Part shown: in pieces, positions 34,186-43,764 of the stretch | Layout: each line of letters opens with the position of its first letter | Numbering within the stretch: position 1 is the stretch's first letter | From: Mucilaginibacter sp. | GTDB taxonomy: Bacteria; Bacteroidota; Bacteroidia; Sphingobacteriales; Sphingobacteriaceae | NCBI RefSeq assembly: GCF_028288205.1 | Contig: NZ_JAQBOD010000006.1 | Span: 16,928-80,927 of the forward strand | Length of the DNA stretch: 64,000 bases | Reading direction: 5' to 3' | Position numbers and translations under genes: made by a program | Notes under the pieces: generated by a model | What the model was told of the DNA's origin: nothing | What the model saw: the letters and a program-made list of their open reading frames with translations, nothing else | Databases searched by the model: none

Positions 34186-37032
34186 CTAATTCTTCTTTTT
34201 TCTTACCATTCCAAAACGTGCCAATACCTTGTCAATTGCCGAGCTATCTCTTAATACACTGATCCGCATCTTGGTCATTGCATACTCCGACATCTGCCAG
34301 CCAAGCGGTAATACCGGCCATATACGGGTATTAGGTAAATTCTCGGCTGTGGGCCTGAATTGATAAAAGCCATAATGATTTATTCGGGAAAGAGAATAGT
34401 TCCAGCCATCGGCTTTTTTCATATAGCCTATTCTGCTGTTCAATATCCCGGCAGGTGGCGCCAGGGGCTCAAATAAATTACCCGGCTTACCAATTGGGTC
34501 TGTCGCCAGTACAGAATTAGGAAGCGATAGGAATTGAGGCTGGATATGATTAAATATGGGATCTTGCTTTATCAACTTTTTGCGTACCCTTTCAAACACG
34601 TTCAACACTTGAAGTGAAGTTTCTGCACCCGAATTGTCCCAGGTACCTCCATCAGTAAAGTGATGCTGTCCGTTTAACTTAGCCGTGGGGCTTATGTAAG
34701 GGAACCTGGCACTTAGAAAGGCCGCCGTGCTCAGGCGCAGGTCGCCCGGGTCTTTAATTTCCTGTTCCAACATAATAGTTGCCGGAAAATCAAGGCTGTC
34801 AAGTAATACCGGCGCTACTATACCCTTTTTTCCACTATCCACATCAAAAATATTGGCAAAAAGCAATGGCACCTCGTAGTAGTTACCCTTACAAAGTTCA
34901 CCCATGGTAACCCCAAGATTTATGTGATGGCCATTGGTATGTCTTTCCCAGTCCTGTTCCATTAATCTTGCCCTGTCTGGCCAGGGTGCTATTCCCAGTG
35001 AAGACGCCAGCATATCTCTTCCCAGCAATCCAACCATAGTAGAGGTAAAATAATCATTCCGATAAATGGAGAGCGAACTTACCGGGTAAAAAACTGTATC
35101 ATTACTTGTGTTTTGCCTATATTGATAACGGGCGCCGCAAAGTAATGATAAACCGACGGTACCGCCGGATGCCCCTGAATAAGAAAAAACATAATGCTGA
35201 AAATCGGCTGCATTGGCATCGTCTTTATGCCCGCTCTTTAACAAACTATCCAATGTACCTATAACCATAGTAGCCCAAACTGTGGCCCGGATGCCACCGC
35301 CGTAAGCATTTACAAAAAACACAGGATAAGGCTGATTTGGATGCAGGAGAATAAAGGTTTTAATTTCCTGCTTACGACTGTTTAACCATTGTTCTGTATA
35401 ATTGTCTAAAGAATCCAGTGATTTATGGTAATTCTTTTGCTTTTGAATATAAGTTTCATGATAAGGTGTAATTGTATTTACTGATCGGTAAAGGGTAAAC
35501 AAGAGCAAGATAGTAATCAGGCCGATCCCGATTTTTTTGCCGGTAAAGAGCAAAAACGAGAAAAACAGTAAATAACCTGCCATAGCGCATAATACCACCG
35601 GTGTAGTATAAAAACGGTTATAACGGGTAACATCATTTAAAAAAGAGGGAAAATTGCATGAGACAAAAAAAATGAAAGCGGCCAGCCCACTAAAAGTAAT
35701 CCAGGGTGCTACATGCCATTTGGCAATAGCCGGTACGCTGGTACGCAAGGTGGCGGTGATCATAAATATCGCCGATAAAAAGACCAGGTCGAGTGATAAA
35801 TAAGCAAGAAAATAAGGTTCGCGGTTCTGTTTGCCATAACCCCATCCCCAGATTATCAAAGGGAACAGCAAGATAGCCATACTTAGCAAGTAGCGCCATT
35901 TAATTACCCGGCCACCGCTTTTATAAAGGCGGTCAATCCAGCGATACTGCAATACAATTGCATAAAACGACAGCATTGCCACCAGGATAACTATTGGATA
36001 TATACCATTTAGCCGATAATCAATATGGTAAGAATTCATCGTTTGCAGGATACCTGTAGCGGGTATAAGAAACCCGGCAGCTCCCAGTAACCGCCCGATA
36101 CCCACTTTTCCTGAGGGCCTGCGGCTTACTGACACGCGGACTCTCTTAAAGTCCACTGGCCCCATGAAAAAACTCCTGTAGGTAATATCACGTGCATTAT
36201 CAATTGGTTTTGGTAAATGCCAGCACATCAGGGCTACCAGGGTAGTTGATAACAAGAAATAAAAGCTGGCCATGCGCGATGTATTGATTGAAAGCAACAG
36301 ATCCTGCACCTGGTTACTAAAAAGCCCCAGGAAAAAGACCAAAAGAGTAAGTAGCACAATACGGAACCGCCATGCATAGAAGCGTAATTGCCCCAGCCAT
36401 CTGGATACGAATTCGAGCCAAAACCGGGGTTTGTCAAGCTTAAAGGCCTCAATTAATAGCTTAACAATAAGGATGGTTAGCAGCAGATACTTTATCCATG
36501 CAAAGATGCCAATGGTCCATGCATCGGGCAATGGTTCTTTAAGCCGGAAATGCAGCAGCGCGCGGCCGGTCCCTATATTTATGAAAACATCCATCAGCCC
36601 TGTCAGTAAAGTCAAAACCACCAGAGCAAAAACCATACGCTGAGGGATGACAATTTTACGGGGATTAGCCCTTTGACTACCTATCCGTGTAATTAAAATG
36701 AGCAGGAGCCCAACATAAAACACGATAAAACCATAATCAGCATTGTTACGCAAAATAACTGTCTCAATACCTGTTACTGTTTTTGGATAATTAGCATTAC
36801 TGGTATAAATCTGATTTTTTTTAAAACTCTCCTGCCATTCCTTCAAAATGGAATCTCTCCGGGCATTATTCATATTGATTTCCCAGTCAATGAGGCCTGA
36901 AGGAGTGTATTTGGTGGTGATAAGGTAATTATCTTTCTGTATCATACTGCCTGTAACCAGAAACCCGATAAGCAGCAATAAAAAAATGGGTTGGAAGTAA
37001 ATGTTGACCCGGTTCTGTAAACGTCGTAACAT
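34186..37032 (-). CDS. Patatin-like phospholipase domain behind a large multi-span membrane domain
   Basis: A protein of 948 residues. The first 515 or so contain roughly ten to thirteen hydrophobic segments (e.g. IFLLLLIGFLVTGSMI, GFIVFYVGLLLILITRI, VFALVVLTLLTGLMDVFI, LLLTILIVKLLIEAF), so it is a polytopic membrane protein. The C-terminal half is a patatin-like acyl hydrolase: FFVNAYGGGIRA (oxyanion loop), YSGASGGTVGLS (nucleophile Ser, about residue 620) and HFTDGGTWDN (catalytic Asp, about 792). Patatin proteins cleave acyl esters of phospholipids. A membrane anchor of this size is unusual for the family. It follows an 18-base perfect palindrome. It lies upstream of the AraC gene, 41 bp apart, so the two may be co-transcribed. 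Confidence 0.85.
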   Translation of the reverse strand: MLRRLQNRVNIYFQPIFLLLLIGFLVTGSMIQKDNYLITTKYTPSGLIDWEINMNNARRDSILKEWQESFKKNQIYTSNANYPKTVTGIETVILRNNADYGFIVFYVGLLLILITRIGSQRANPRKIVIPQRMVFALVVLTLLTGLMDVFINIGTGRALLHFRLKEPLPDAWTIGIFAWIKYLLLTILIVKLLIEAFKLDKPRFWLEFVSRWLGQLRFYAWRFRIVLLTLLVFFLGLFSNQVQDLLLSINTSRMASFYFLLSTTLVALMCWHLPKPIDNARDITYRSFFMGPVDFKRVRVSVSRRPSGKVGIGRLLGAAGFLIPATGILQTMNSYHIDYRLNGIYPIVILVAMLSFYAIVLQYRWIDRLYKSGGRVIKWRYLLSMAILLFPLIIWGWGYGKQNREPYFLAYLSLDLVFLSAIFMITATLRTSVPAIAKWHVAPWITFSGLAAFIFFVSCNFPSFLNDVTRYNRFYTTPVVLCAMAGYLLFFSFLLFTGKKIGIGLITILLLFTLYRSVNTITPYHETYIQKQKNYHKSLDSLDNYTEQWLNSRKQEIKTFILLHPNQPYPVFFVNAYGGGIRATVWATMVIGTLDSLLKSGHKDDANAADFQHYVFSYSGASGGTVGLSLLCGARYQYRQNTSNDTVFYPVSSLSIYRNDYFTSTMVGLLGRDMLASSLGIAPWPDRARLMEQDWERHTNGHHINLGVTMGELCKGNYYEVPLLFANIFDVDSGKKGIVAPVLLDSLDFPATIMLEQEIKDPGDLRLSTAAFLSARFPYISPTAKLNGQHHFTDGGTWDNSGAETSLQVLNVFERVRKKLIKQDPIFNHIQPQFLSLPNSVLATDPIGKPGNLFEPLAPPAGILNSRIGYMKKADGWNYSLSRINHYGFYQFRPTAENLPNTRIWPVLPLGWQMSEYAMTKMRISVLRDSSAIDKVLARFGMVRKKKN

Positions 37033-37106
37033 AATCCAATGAATAAGATTTAACGTATTAAATCTACTGAAAATCCTCTAAATAATGTGACCATCCTGCA
37101 ATATAT

Positions 37107-37124
37107 TTACCATTTAAATGGTAA
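37107..37124. promoter_or_regulatory. 18-base perfect palindrome, candidate operator
   Basis: TTACCATTTAAATGGTAA reads identically on both strands. Its nearest edge is 75 bases upstream of the patatin-like gene start codon, a fitting place for a repressor or activator dimer site. The cognate protein is unknown. Confidence 0.6.
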
Positions 37125-37239
37125 CCATATTAAACAGGAGCTTGCTGCTTAATTTTAAATCGGTAAACACGTTAATTTAATAGTTAGTTTATTTGGCAAC
37201 TATTTAATATGTTGATTTTTAGTTCATTGCAATTTTTGG

Positions 37240-37272
37240 TGTACCAGGGTGTATCAACGTGTACATGGTACA
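37240..37272. promoter_or_regulatory. Inverted repeat TGTACCA/TGGTACA
   Basis: Arms of seven bases at 37240-37246 and 37266-37272 flank 19 bases that include GTGTATCAACGTGTACA. It lies about 100 bases after the GH13 stop codon on the minus strand. It could be a weak hairpin or a protein site. Confidence 0.4.
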
Positions 37273-37373
37273 GTACAGTAATAACATTTAACGGGTATAG
37301 GTTTATTGCTGCATTTACTTACTTCACAGGGGAACCGATTTCTATATCGAATTTAATCACTAAACGCTTAAAT

Positions 37374-39284
37374 TTAATTTAATAGTTTAGAGCTGTAAAC
37401 ATGGTATTCGCCGGGGCTAAGTGTCATTGTATAGGGCAGAGAAGTTACATTAATGCTTGCACCCGTCATATTATCATACCATGTACCTGTGGATGGAAAA
37501 TTTATATTGGCTGTTTGGTTTACTACATCAAAATTACCTGCAATTTCAACATTTACAGCGTTATCAAGCAGTTGCACGGTTTTAACCGCGCCGGTAAGGT
37601 TATACTTAAAGTTTGTTGTAGCAAATACAACATTATTAATCTTCATTTTAATCAGCTTAGCGTAGATACTATACAGGTGCCTCCTGTTTATGTCAGAATT
37701 ATAGTTCCATAAAATTGGCTTCTCGCCCAGCCTGCCATTTTGATTTATGCTGATATCATACCCTAATTCTTCAAACTGCCACAGCATTTTAGGACCGGGA
37801 GATGAAAATAAAAAGGCAGCTAACATCTCCTCGCGCTTTAATGCTGTTGGGATATCTTTAGTACTATAGTTGCCAGAAATATTGCCATAGGTTTCATTTT
37901 TAAACATACTGCGTTCTTCGTCATGGCTTTCAAAATAAGCTACCAGGTTATAAGGCGTGGTAAATCCATAACCATCATAAAACAACCCGGAAAGATCCCA
38001 CACCGGACCGGTTGGATAACCCATAGTAGCCTGATCAGCGGGAGAGCTTAAATTTGTCCACATCATCATCCCCTGATCTGCCAGTATCTTTTGTTCACTA
38101 TTATCAGCAAAATGTTCTAAAATCACATAAAAGCCCGGATCAATGCTTTTCATGTAATTGTTATAATTTTCCCAAAGGGCTACCCTGCTTGCATCATAGT
38201 TAGCCCAGGCAGCTTCAGTAGTTGTAACATTTTGTGTGTAGCCTTTAGATTGATCAAACCTAAAACCATCAATATGATATTCCTGCATCCAATACTTCAT
38301 TACATTTTTGGCGTAATACTGTGTAGCGGCATTTTGATGATTAAGCTGATAACCCACTCCATCAGGGTGCGTAATTGTGGTAGAAAACCAGGGGTTATTG
38401 GCTGATGGCGAGCCCGTTGAGGTTGCATATAACTGTACCATTGGCGAAGAACCAAACTGATCTTCCAACACAATATCCTGTATAACGGCAATACCTTTTG
38501 CGTGGCAAGCATCAATAAATGCTTTATAAGCATTTTTAGTTCCGTAATATTTATCAAGCGCGAAACCAAAGTTTGTATTATATCCCCATGATGAATTGCC
38601 TTCAAATTCATTTACAGGCATTAATTCAATTGCATTTACACCCAGGTTTGCCAAATAGCTTAAGGTATCTGTTAATGTTTGATAGCTGTGGGTTGCTACA
38701 AAATCGCGCACAAATAATTCATATATCACCAGGTTTTTTTGTGCCGGCCGGGTAAATGAGGTTACTTTCCAGCTATAGGCTGGCTGGTTTGCCTGGAAAA
38801 TACTTACAATGCCGGTTTGCCCGGCAGGATATGCTTTTAAATTAGGGTATACACTGGCAGGTATATAACTATCGTTTGATGGATCTAATACTTTCTCGGT
38901 ATACGGATCTGCAACTTTTAACGTACCATCAACCAAATACTGATAGGCATATTCTTTATTTGGGTCGATATTGTCTATCTGTATCCACCAACGGTTGCCG
39001 TCGGGCGTTTCATTCATAGCAGTACCAACCCAGTTATTAAAATCGCCAATAACAGCAATTGATTTTTTGCCCGGAGCGTAAATATTAAAAATAACCGAAG
39101 TACCAGCGTTAATAAAAGTCACCCCATCAATGGCGCCTGTTGGCAATGCTTTGCTGTTAGCTATTATGGTAGTAGTGGTTGAACTAACAGGAGTAATAGC
39201 CGGATTTTTTTTGCTGCAACCCATACCCATCACCCCGAAAATTGCAACCAAAAAAAATGCTATCCGTGCGTTATTAATATTCAT
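37374..39284 (-). CDS. GH13 alpha-amylase family lipoprotein with N-terminal CBM48-like domain
   Basis: A protein of 636 residues with a lipoprotein signal ending GMGC (Cys 23), so probably anchored in the outer membrane, where a SusG-like amylase would cut starch. Residues about 55-145 form a glycogen-binding/CBM48-like domain (SVIFNIYAPGKKSIAVIGDFNNW). The GH13 barrel has DGFRFDQSKGYT (nucleophile Asp, about 343), YVILEHFADN (acid Glu, about 387) and AYFESHDEER (transition-state Asp, about 452). A small C-terminal beta domain (LLDNAVNVEIAGNFDV to the end) follows. It is the last gene of the starch locus, 10 bp after the second GH13. Activity on alpha-1,4 glucan is expected; pullulanase-type activity is not excluded. 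Confidence 0.9.
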   Translation of the reverse strand: MNINNARIAFFLVAIFGVMGMGCSKKNPAITPVSSTTTTIIANSKALPTGAIDGVTFINAGTSVIFNIYAPGKKSIAVIGDFNNWVGTAMNETPDGNRWWIQIDNIDPNKEYAYQYLVDGTLKVADPYTEKVLDPSNDSYIPASVYPNLKAYPAGQTGIVSIFQANQPAYSWKVTSFTRPAQKNLVIYELFVRDFVATHSYQTLTDTLSYLANLGVNAIELMPVNEFEGNSSWGYNTNFGFALDKYYGTKNAYKAFIDACHAKGIAVIQDIVLEDQFGSSPMVQLYATSTGSPSANNPWFSTTITHPDGVGYQLNHQNAATQYYAKNVMKYWMQEYHIDGFRFDQSKGYTQNVTTTEAAWANYDASRVALWENYNNYMKSIDPGFYVILEHFADNSEQKILADQGMMMWTNLSSPADQATMGYPTGPVWDLSGLFYDGYGFTTPYNLVAYFESHDEERSMFKNETYGNISGNYSTKDIPTALKREEMLAAFLFSSPGPKMLWQFEELGYDISINQNGRLGEKPILWNYNSDINRRHLYSIYAKLIKMKINNVVFATTNFKYNLTGAVKTVQLLDNAVNVEIAGNFDVVNQTANINFPSTGTWYDNMTGASINVTSLPYTMTLSPGEYHVYSSKLLN

Positions 39285-39294
39285 AAAAGCTATT

Positions 39295-41148
39295 TTATTT
39301 TTTTAGTTCGAAAACAAAAGTTGCTTTTGCAGGAATGATGAACTCTTTAATATCTGATATATGCTCATTGGTTATAACGTTGATGGCGGTATTAAATCCG
39401 GCCATACGTTCACTAAATCTATCGGTATGGAGGTTTGCAGGCTTATCATTACCATTGTAAATTATCATAACTGTTTTTTCAGTATCATACCTAAAATATA
39501 CATAAACACCATCTTGAGGTATATACTGCATTAACTTACCCGTTTGCAGGGCAGTTGTGTTTTTACGATAGTTAGCCAACGTTCGGATATAATCAAAAGC
39601 CTCATTTTCCTTGTCGCTTCTGCCCTTGGCGGTAAATTTGTTTTCTTTATCATCAGACCATCCGCCGGGAAAATCAAGCCGCACCAAACCATCAGGATTG
39701 GATAAATTCTTCATTAATATTTCATCCCCATAATACATTTGCGGGATACCACGCATAGTTAATAACAGCGCCATACCTGATTTGAATTTGGTAAAATCTT
39801 CTTTTACTATCGAGTAGAAACGGCTCATGTCATGATTGTCCAAAAAAACCACATTCCTGGTTGGGTCCTGGTACATAAAATCCTGCGCCAGTACGGAATA
39901 GAGCCGATGAACACCATCGGTCCAGCCATCTTTGCCATTCAATGCTTCGGCAATAGCATCTTTTATTTGCGAATCTGTAACGCCGGGTAATTGTGTATCA
40001 AAGCCCCGGTTTACCGTATTACCCTGTGTAAAATAAGCCTGGTTAGCAACTGACCACACTAACGTTTCGCCAAAAATGGAAAAGTGAGGATATTCTGCTT
40101 TTACTTTCCTTGCCCAATCAGCCATATAGGCCGCATCATTGTAAGGATAAGTATCTAAACGAAAGCCATCAACCCCGGCATATTCTATCCACCAGATATG
40201 GTTTTGGGTTAAATAATTTTGTACATAAGGGTTGTTTTCATTCAAATCGGCCATGTGATGGTCAAACCAGCCATCAAGCATAATCTTTTTATCCATTGGC
40301 GAGGCATGCGGGTCCATTACGGCAGCATCCCTGAAATTTGATTGCGTGTATTTTGGCCATTGATGCACCCAGCTTTTCATGGGCATATCCTTTATGAACC
40401 AATGTTCGGTGCCAACATGGTTATGCACCAGGTCCTTAACCACTTTAAGGCCCAAAGCATGACATTTCTCAACAAATGTTTTATAAAGCTCATTGGTACC
40501 ATAACGAGGGTCGATCTTGTAATGATCGGTAACTGAGTAACCATGATAAGAGGCCCGTGGCTCATCGTTTTCAATTTCGGGGGTAAGCCATACGGCTGTT
40601 ACACCCAGATCTTTTAAATAGCCTAAATGGTTAATAATACCCTGTATATCGCCGCCATGCCGGGCATACATAGAGTCGCGATTTACCTTCATTTCCCGCA
40701 TACCCGTTTTTGAATCGTTTGCGGGGTCACCGTTCGAGAAACGATCCGGCATGATCAGGTAAATCAGGTCCTTATTGGTTACACCCTGCGTACGGTTAGG
40801 TGAACGGTCACGCTGATTTAGTTTGTAATTAAAACTCAGCACCTGCCCTGCCGGCTTTTTAAATAGTATTTTAAATTGACCGGGTTTTGCAGATGCAGTG
40901 ATATCCAGGTCAAGAAACAAATAATTGTTGTTTTCTACTTTATGTACGGCAGTTAGTTTAACTCCTGTATAAGTAAGACTTACTGTGCTGCTTGCAATAT
41001 TATTGCCATGAACAATAAGCTGTACTTTTGGGTTTTTCATCCCAACCCACCATGAAGCAGGCTCTACCCGCTCTAAAGCAGGTATTTGAGCCCAAATACT
41101 TCTTGTGATTAGAATTAAACCACTTGTAATTACTAATCTTAATTTCAT
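39295..41148 (-). CDS. GH13 neopullulanase/cyclomaltodextrinase-like enzyme (SusA type)
   Basis: A secreted protein of 617 residues; signal peptide to about residue 20 (TRSIWA-Q). Residues about 23-115 form the N-terminal Ig-like domain typical of Bacteroidota SusA-like neopullulanases (LERVEPASWWVGMKNPKVQLIVHG). The GH13 barrel begins with DLIYLIMPDRFSNGDPAND and has VKDLVHNHVG, GVDGFRLDTYPYND (nucleophile Asp, about 329), FGETLVW (acid Glu, about 360) and VVFLDNHDMSRF (Asp, about 435). No lipobox is visible, so the periplasm is the likely place. It should cut imported maltooligosaccharides. It sits 7 bp after the GH31 gene. Confidence 0.92.
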   Translation of the reverse strand: MKLRLVITSGLILITRSIWAQIPALERVEPASWWVGMKNPKVQLIVHGNNIASSTVSLTYTGVKLTAVHKVENNNYLFLDLDITASAKPGQFKILFKKPAGQVLSFNYKLNQRDRSPNRTQGVTNKDLIYLIMPDRFSNGDPANDSKTGMREMKVNRDSMYARHGGDIQGIINHLGYLKDLGVTAVWLTPEIENDEPRASYHGYSVTDHYKIDPRYGTNELYKTFVEKCHALGLKVVKDLVHNHVGTEHWFIKDMPMKSWVHQWPKYTQSNFRDAAVMDPHASPMDKKIMLDGWFDHHMADLNENNPYVQNYLTQNHIWWIEYAGVDGFRLDTYPYNDAAYMADWARKVKAEYPHFSIFGETLVWSVANQAYFTQGNTVNRGFDTQLPGVTDSQIKDAIAEALNGKDGWTDGVHRLYSVLAQDFMYQDPTRNVVFLDNHDMSRFYSIVKEDFTKFKSGMALLLTMRGIPQMYYGDEILMKNLSNPDGLVRLDFPGGWSDDKENKFTAKGRSDKENEAFDYIRTLANYRKNTTALQTGKLMQYIPQDGVYVYFRYDTEKTVMIIYNGNDKPANLHTDRFSERMAGFNTAINVITNEHISDIKEFIIPAKATFVFELKK

Positions 41149-41155
41149 TGTGCTA

Positions 41156-43612
41156 TTAATAACTTATTGAAAATAAATCGCTTGTATTTTTGATAATCAT
41201 ACTCTTAACCTTTTCGCCTTCAACCGGGTTAGCATTGCCTTGCGGATCAAATTTTGTAAGTGGTGTTAACATAGATACAAAATCGTCATTAAAGCTAACC
41301 AGTTTTCCGTTAAGTTTTAACGGCCCTTCAAATCCATGAAAGATCAATTTAATGTTATGGAACTTAGACTTTAACGAACCATCGGCCTTATCAAAAGTGA
41401 TTGTTTTTTTGGCAGCATTATAACTGATAAGGCGTTTATAATAAGCACCGGTTTCATTAGCAAAACTTTCGCCATCATCTTCATAATAGGTAAAACTGTT
41501 GTTTTGAGTTCCCTGGTAAATGTTTATAATAAGTGTATCAGTGGGTTGTTGCGCTGTAGTTTGCACCAATGACTGCATCGGGATAATACTGCTCTCTTTT
41601 ACATAAACAGGCAGCTTATGTGTACTTAACTGCAATACTTTTTGTTGATTACCATTTTGTACCTCTCCGGTATAAAGGTCATACCATTTACCTGCCGGAA
41701 AATAAACCTTACCGAAAGTTGCAGACCCTTCAAACGGCATTACTAAAAACGCGTGCCCAAAAAGATATTGATTTTGGAACTGTGTATCGTAAATATCATT
41801 GTCGTGTGTATAATCAATAGCCAATGAACGCATTACCGGGTGCCCATTCTGCGTGGCCTCATAAAAAGTGCTGTACAGGTATGGTAACAGCTTGTAGCGC
41901 AGGTTAATGTAATTCCTTGAAATTTCCAGCACTTCTTCGCCAAATGTCCATGGCTCTGCTGCTTTGGTATTAACCCCGGTGTGATTACGGAAATAAGGGT
42001 TAAACGCACCTATCTGTATCCAACGTGCAAATAATGATGTTGAACCATTACCGGTAAAACCACCTATATCCATCCCTGTAAAAGGTATACCACTAAGGCC
42101 CAGGCTATTTAATAAACGCACGCCTGCCAGCATATGGCTATCTTCGGCGCGGTTATCCCCTGTCCACATAGCAGAATAGCGTTGGAAACCGGCATAACCT
42201 GATCGTGTTAACACAAACGGACGCTTGCCGAATGCCGCGCGGGCTCCCTCATAGCTTGCGCGCGCCATTTGCAAAGCGTATACATTGCGGGCCTGTAAAT
42301 GCGAAGCCTTGCGACCCTCATAATCAAATATGATATTATCAGGCATTTTCTGTCCCCAGGTAGAAATTTCGTTCATGTCATTCCATATCCCGCTAATGCC
42401 GTCATCACCATACTTCTTAATTTCGTTTCCCCACCAGGTACGTCCTTTAGGATTGGTAAAATCAGGAAAATAGCACCAGCCGGGCCATACTTCGCCGGTA
42501 TAATTAGTGCTATCGGGGTATTTGGCAAAAATATCTTCTTTTAATCCGCGCTCATAAGTACCGTAGCCTTTTTCAACCTTCACACCCGGATCAACTATCA
42601 GCGTAACCTTAAAGCCCATATCTTTTAGTTTATCTGTCATTTTTTTAGGATCAGGAAAACGGTTTTTATCCCACGTAAATACTTTGTATTTATCCATGTA
42701 ATGAATATCTAAAGTAATACCATCAGCGGGTAGTTTTTTCTCGCGCAAAGTTTGCGCAATACGGTAAACCTCCGTTTCAGGATAATAGCTGTAACGATTT
42801 TGCTGATAACCCAGGCTCCATAGCGGCGGCATTTTCATACGGCCTGTTAAAGCGGTGTATGATGTAATTATATCGGCAACATGTTTATGGTAAATAAAAT
42901 AATAATTCATTTCGCCGCCACGTGCGCCAAATGATGAGAAACGGTTATTGCTTGCGCCAAAATTAAAATCGCTTTGATAGGTGTTGTCCAAAAAAATACC
43001 ATAGTTTAAATCATGATGTATCCCGATATAAAATGGTATGGTTGAATAAATAGGATCTTGCTCTGCAGAATATCCATATACATCTGTATTTATGTTAGTA
43101 TACCCGCTTCCGTGGCGATCAAGGTTCCCGGTTTTTTCACCTAAACCTATAAAGCGTTCGCCTTCCTGCATTTTTTTATAAGTTGTCACCGATTCGTTCA
43201 CCCATGAAGTATTCAGACCGGTTTCATCTTCATTAATAACCTTACCATCTGCTGTATAAAAACTAACCGCGAAGGGTGTTTTGCTGATAATAGCTTTTAA
43301 CGAATCTGTTATGATGCTAATCTGGTGTGTATCCTGTGATATTTTAACTTTAGTTTTTTGCGGACGGGAAATTACCGCGTATGAAAAATCGGCAGCAAGC
43401 TGTTGCTTGTTTAATCTGATACGGATCACATTAGCACTGTAAACGGTAACCTGTGCAAAAGCGTTATCTGTAACTATGTTTAGTTGTTGGTCTTCAATTG
43501 TTACATTTTTAACATTGCCGGGGCTTTTCACCGGGTTATTTTGGGCAGATATTGAAAAGTGTATTGTTAGTAATAATAATACGGTAGCCAGGTGGCGATA
43601 TTTAAGCTTCAT
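41156..43612 (-). CDS. GH31 alpha-glucosidase
   Basis: A secreted protein of 818 residues; signal peptide to about residue 23 (FSISA-Q). GH31 organisation is complete: an N-terminal beta-sandwich, the barrel with GITLDIHYMDKYKVFTWD, the nucleophile motif GIWNDMNEIST (Asp, about residue 409) and the acid/base region YSAMWTGDNRAEDSHM (about 482), followed by GGFTGNGSTSLFARW and beta-sandwich C-terminal domains. Members of this type release glucose from maltooligosaccharides. In the classical Bacteroides sus locus this position is taken by the GH97 enzyme SusB; here GH31 seems to do that job. A strong hairpin (43708-43739) separates it from the SusE-like gene. Confidence 0.93.
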   Translation of the reverse strand: MKLKYRHLATVLLLLTIHFSISAQNNPVKSPGNVKNVTIEDQQLNIVTDNAFAQVTVYSANVIRIRLNKQQLAADFSYAVISRPQKTKVKISQDTHQISIITDSLKAIISKTPFAVSFYTADGKVINEDETGLNTSWVNESVTTYKKMQEGERFIGLGEKTGNLDRHGSGYTNINTDVYGYSAEQDPIYSTIPFYIGIHHDLNYGIFLDNTYQSDFNFGASNNRFSSFGARGGEMNYYFIYHKHVADIITSYTALTGRMKMPPLWSLGYQQNRYSYYPETEVYRIAQTLREKKLPADGITLDIHYMDKYKVFTWDKNRFPDPKKMTDKLKDMGFKVTLIVDPGVKVEKGYGTYERGLKEDIFAKYPDSTNYTGEVWPGWCYFPDFTNPKGRTWWGNEIKKYGDDGISGIWNDMNEISTWGQKMPDNIIFDYEGRKASHLQARNVYALQMARASYEGARAAFGKRPFVLTRSGYAGFQRYSAMWTGDNRAEDSHMLAGVRLLNSLGLSGIPFTGMDIGGFTGNGSTSLFARWIQIGAFNPYFRNHTGVNTKAAEPWTFGEEVLEISRNYINLRYKLLPYLYSTFYEATQNGHPVMRSLAIDYTHDNDIYDTQFQNQYLFGHAFLVMPFEGSATFGKVYFPAGKWYDLYTGEVQNGNQQKVLQLSTHKLPVYVKESSIIPMQSLVQTTAQQPTDTLIINIYQGTQNNSFTYYEDDGESFANETGAYYKRLISYNAAKKTITFDKADGSLKSKFHNIKLIFHGFEGPLKLNGKLVSFNDDFVSMLTPLTKFDPQGNANPVEGEKVKSMIIKNTSDLFSISY

Positions 43613-43707
43613 TATTTATATATTTAATGGATAATTGATCATTATCCGTTATGGCATAACATATTATCATTGCAAAACACAGTTAAAAAAATGCTGCAAT
43701 CAGTTAA

Positions 43708-43739
43708 ATACTGGTCCGCTGCTAACAGCGGACCAGTAT
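43708..43739 (-). terminator. 14-bp perfect hairpin between SusE-like and GH31 genes
   Basis: Bases 43708-43721 pair perfectly with 43726-43739 around a 4-base loop. It starts 26 bases after the SusE-like stop codon on the minus strand; a T7 run appears about 20 bases later. It probably attenuates transcription or protects the 3' end of the susC-D-E message, giving lower expression of the enzyme genes. Confidence 0.7.
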
Positions 43740-43764
43740 AGGATGAGATCAGTTAATATATATT

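Larger units (their letters stand above)
37033..37373. other. Regulatory gap between the starch locus end and the patatin-like gene
   Basis: No gene is visible in these 341 bases. They hold the end of the starch locus transcript and the promoter of the minus-strand patatin-like gene. Two inverted repeats are given separately (37107-37124, 37240-37272). A cluster of GTACA-type repeats (GTACATGGTACAGTACAG, 37261-37278) overlaps the second. Confidence 0.6.
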
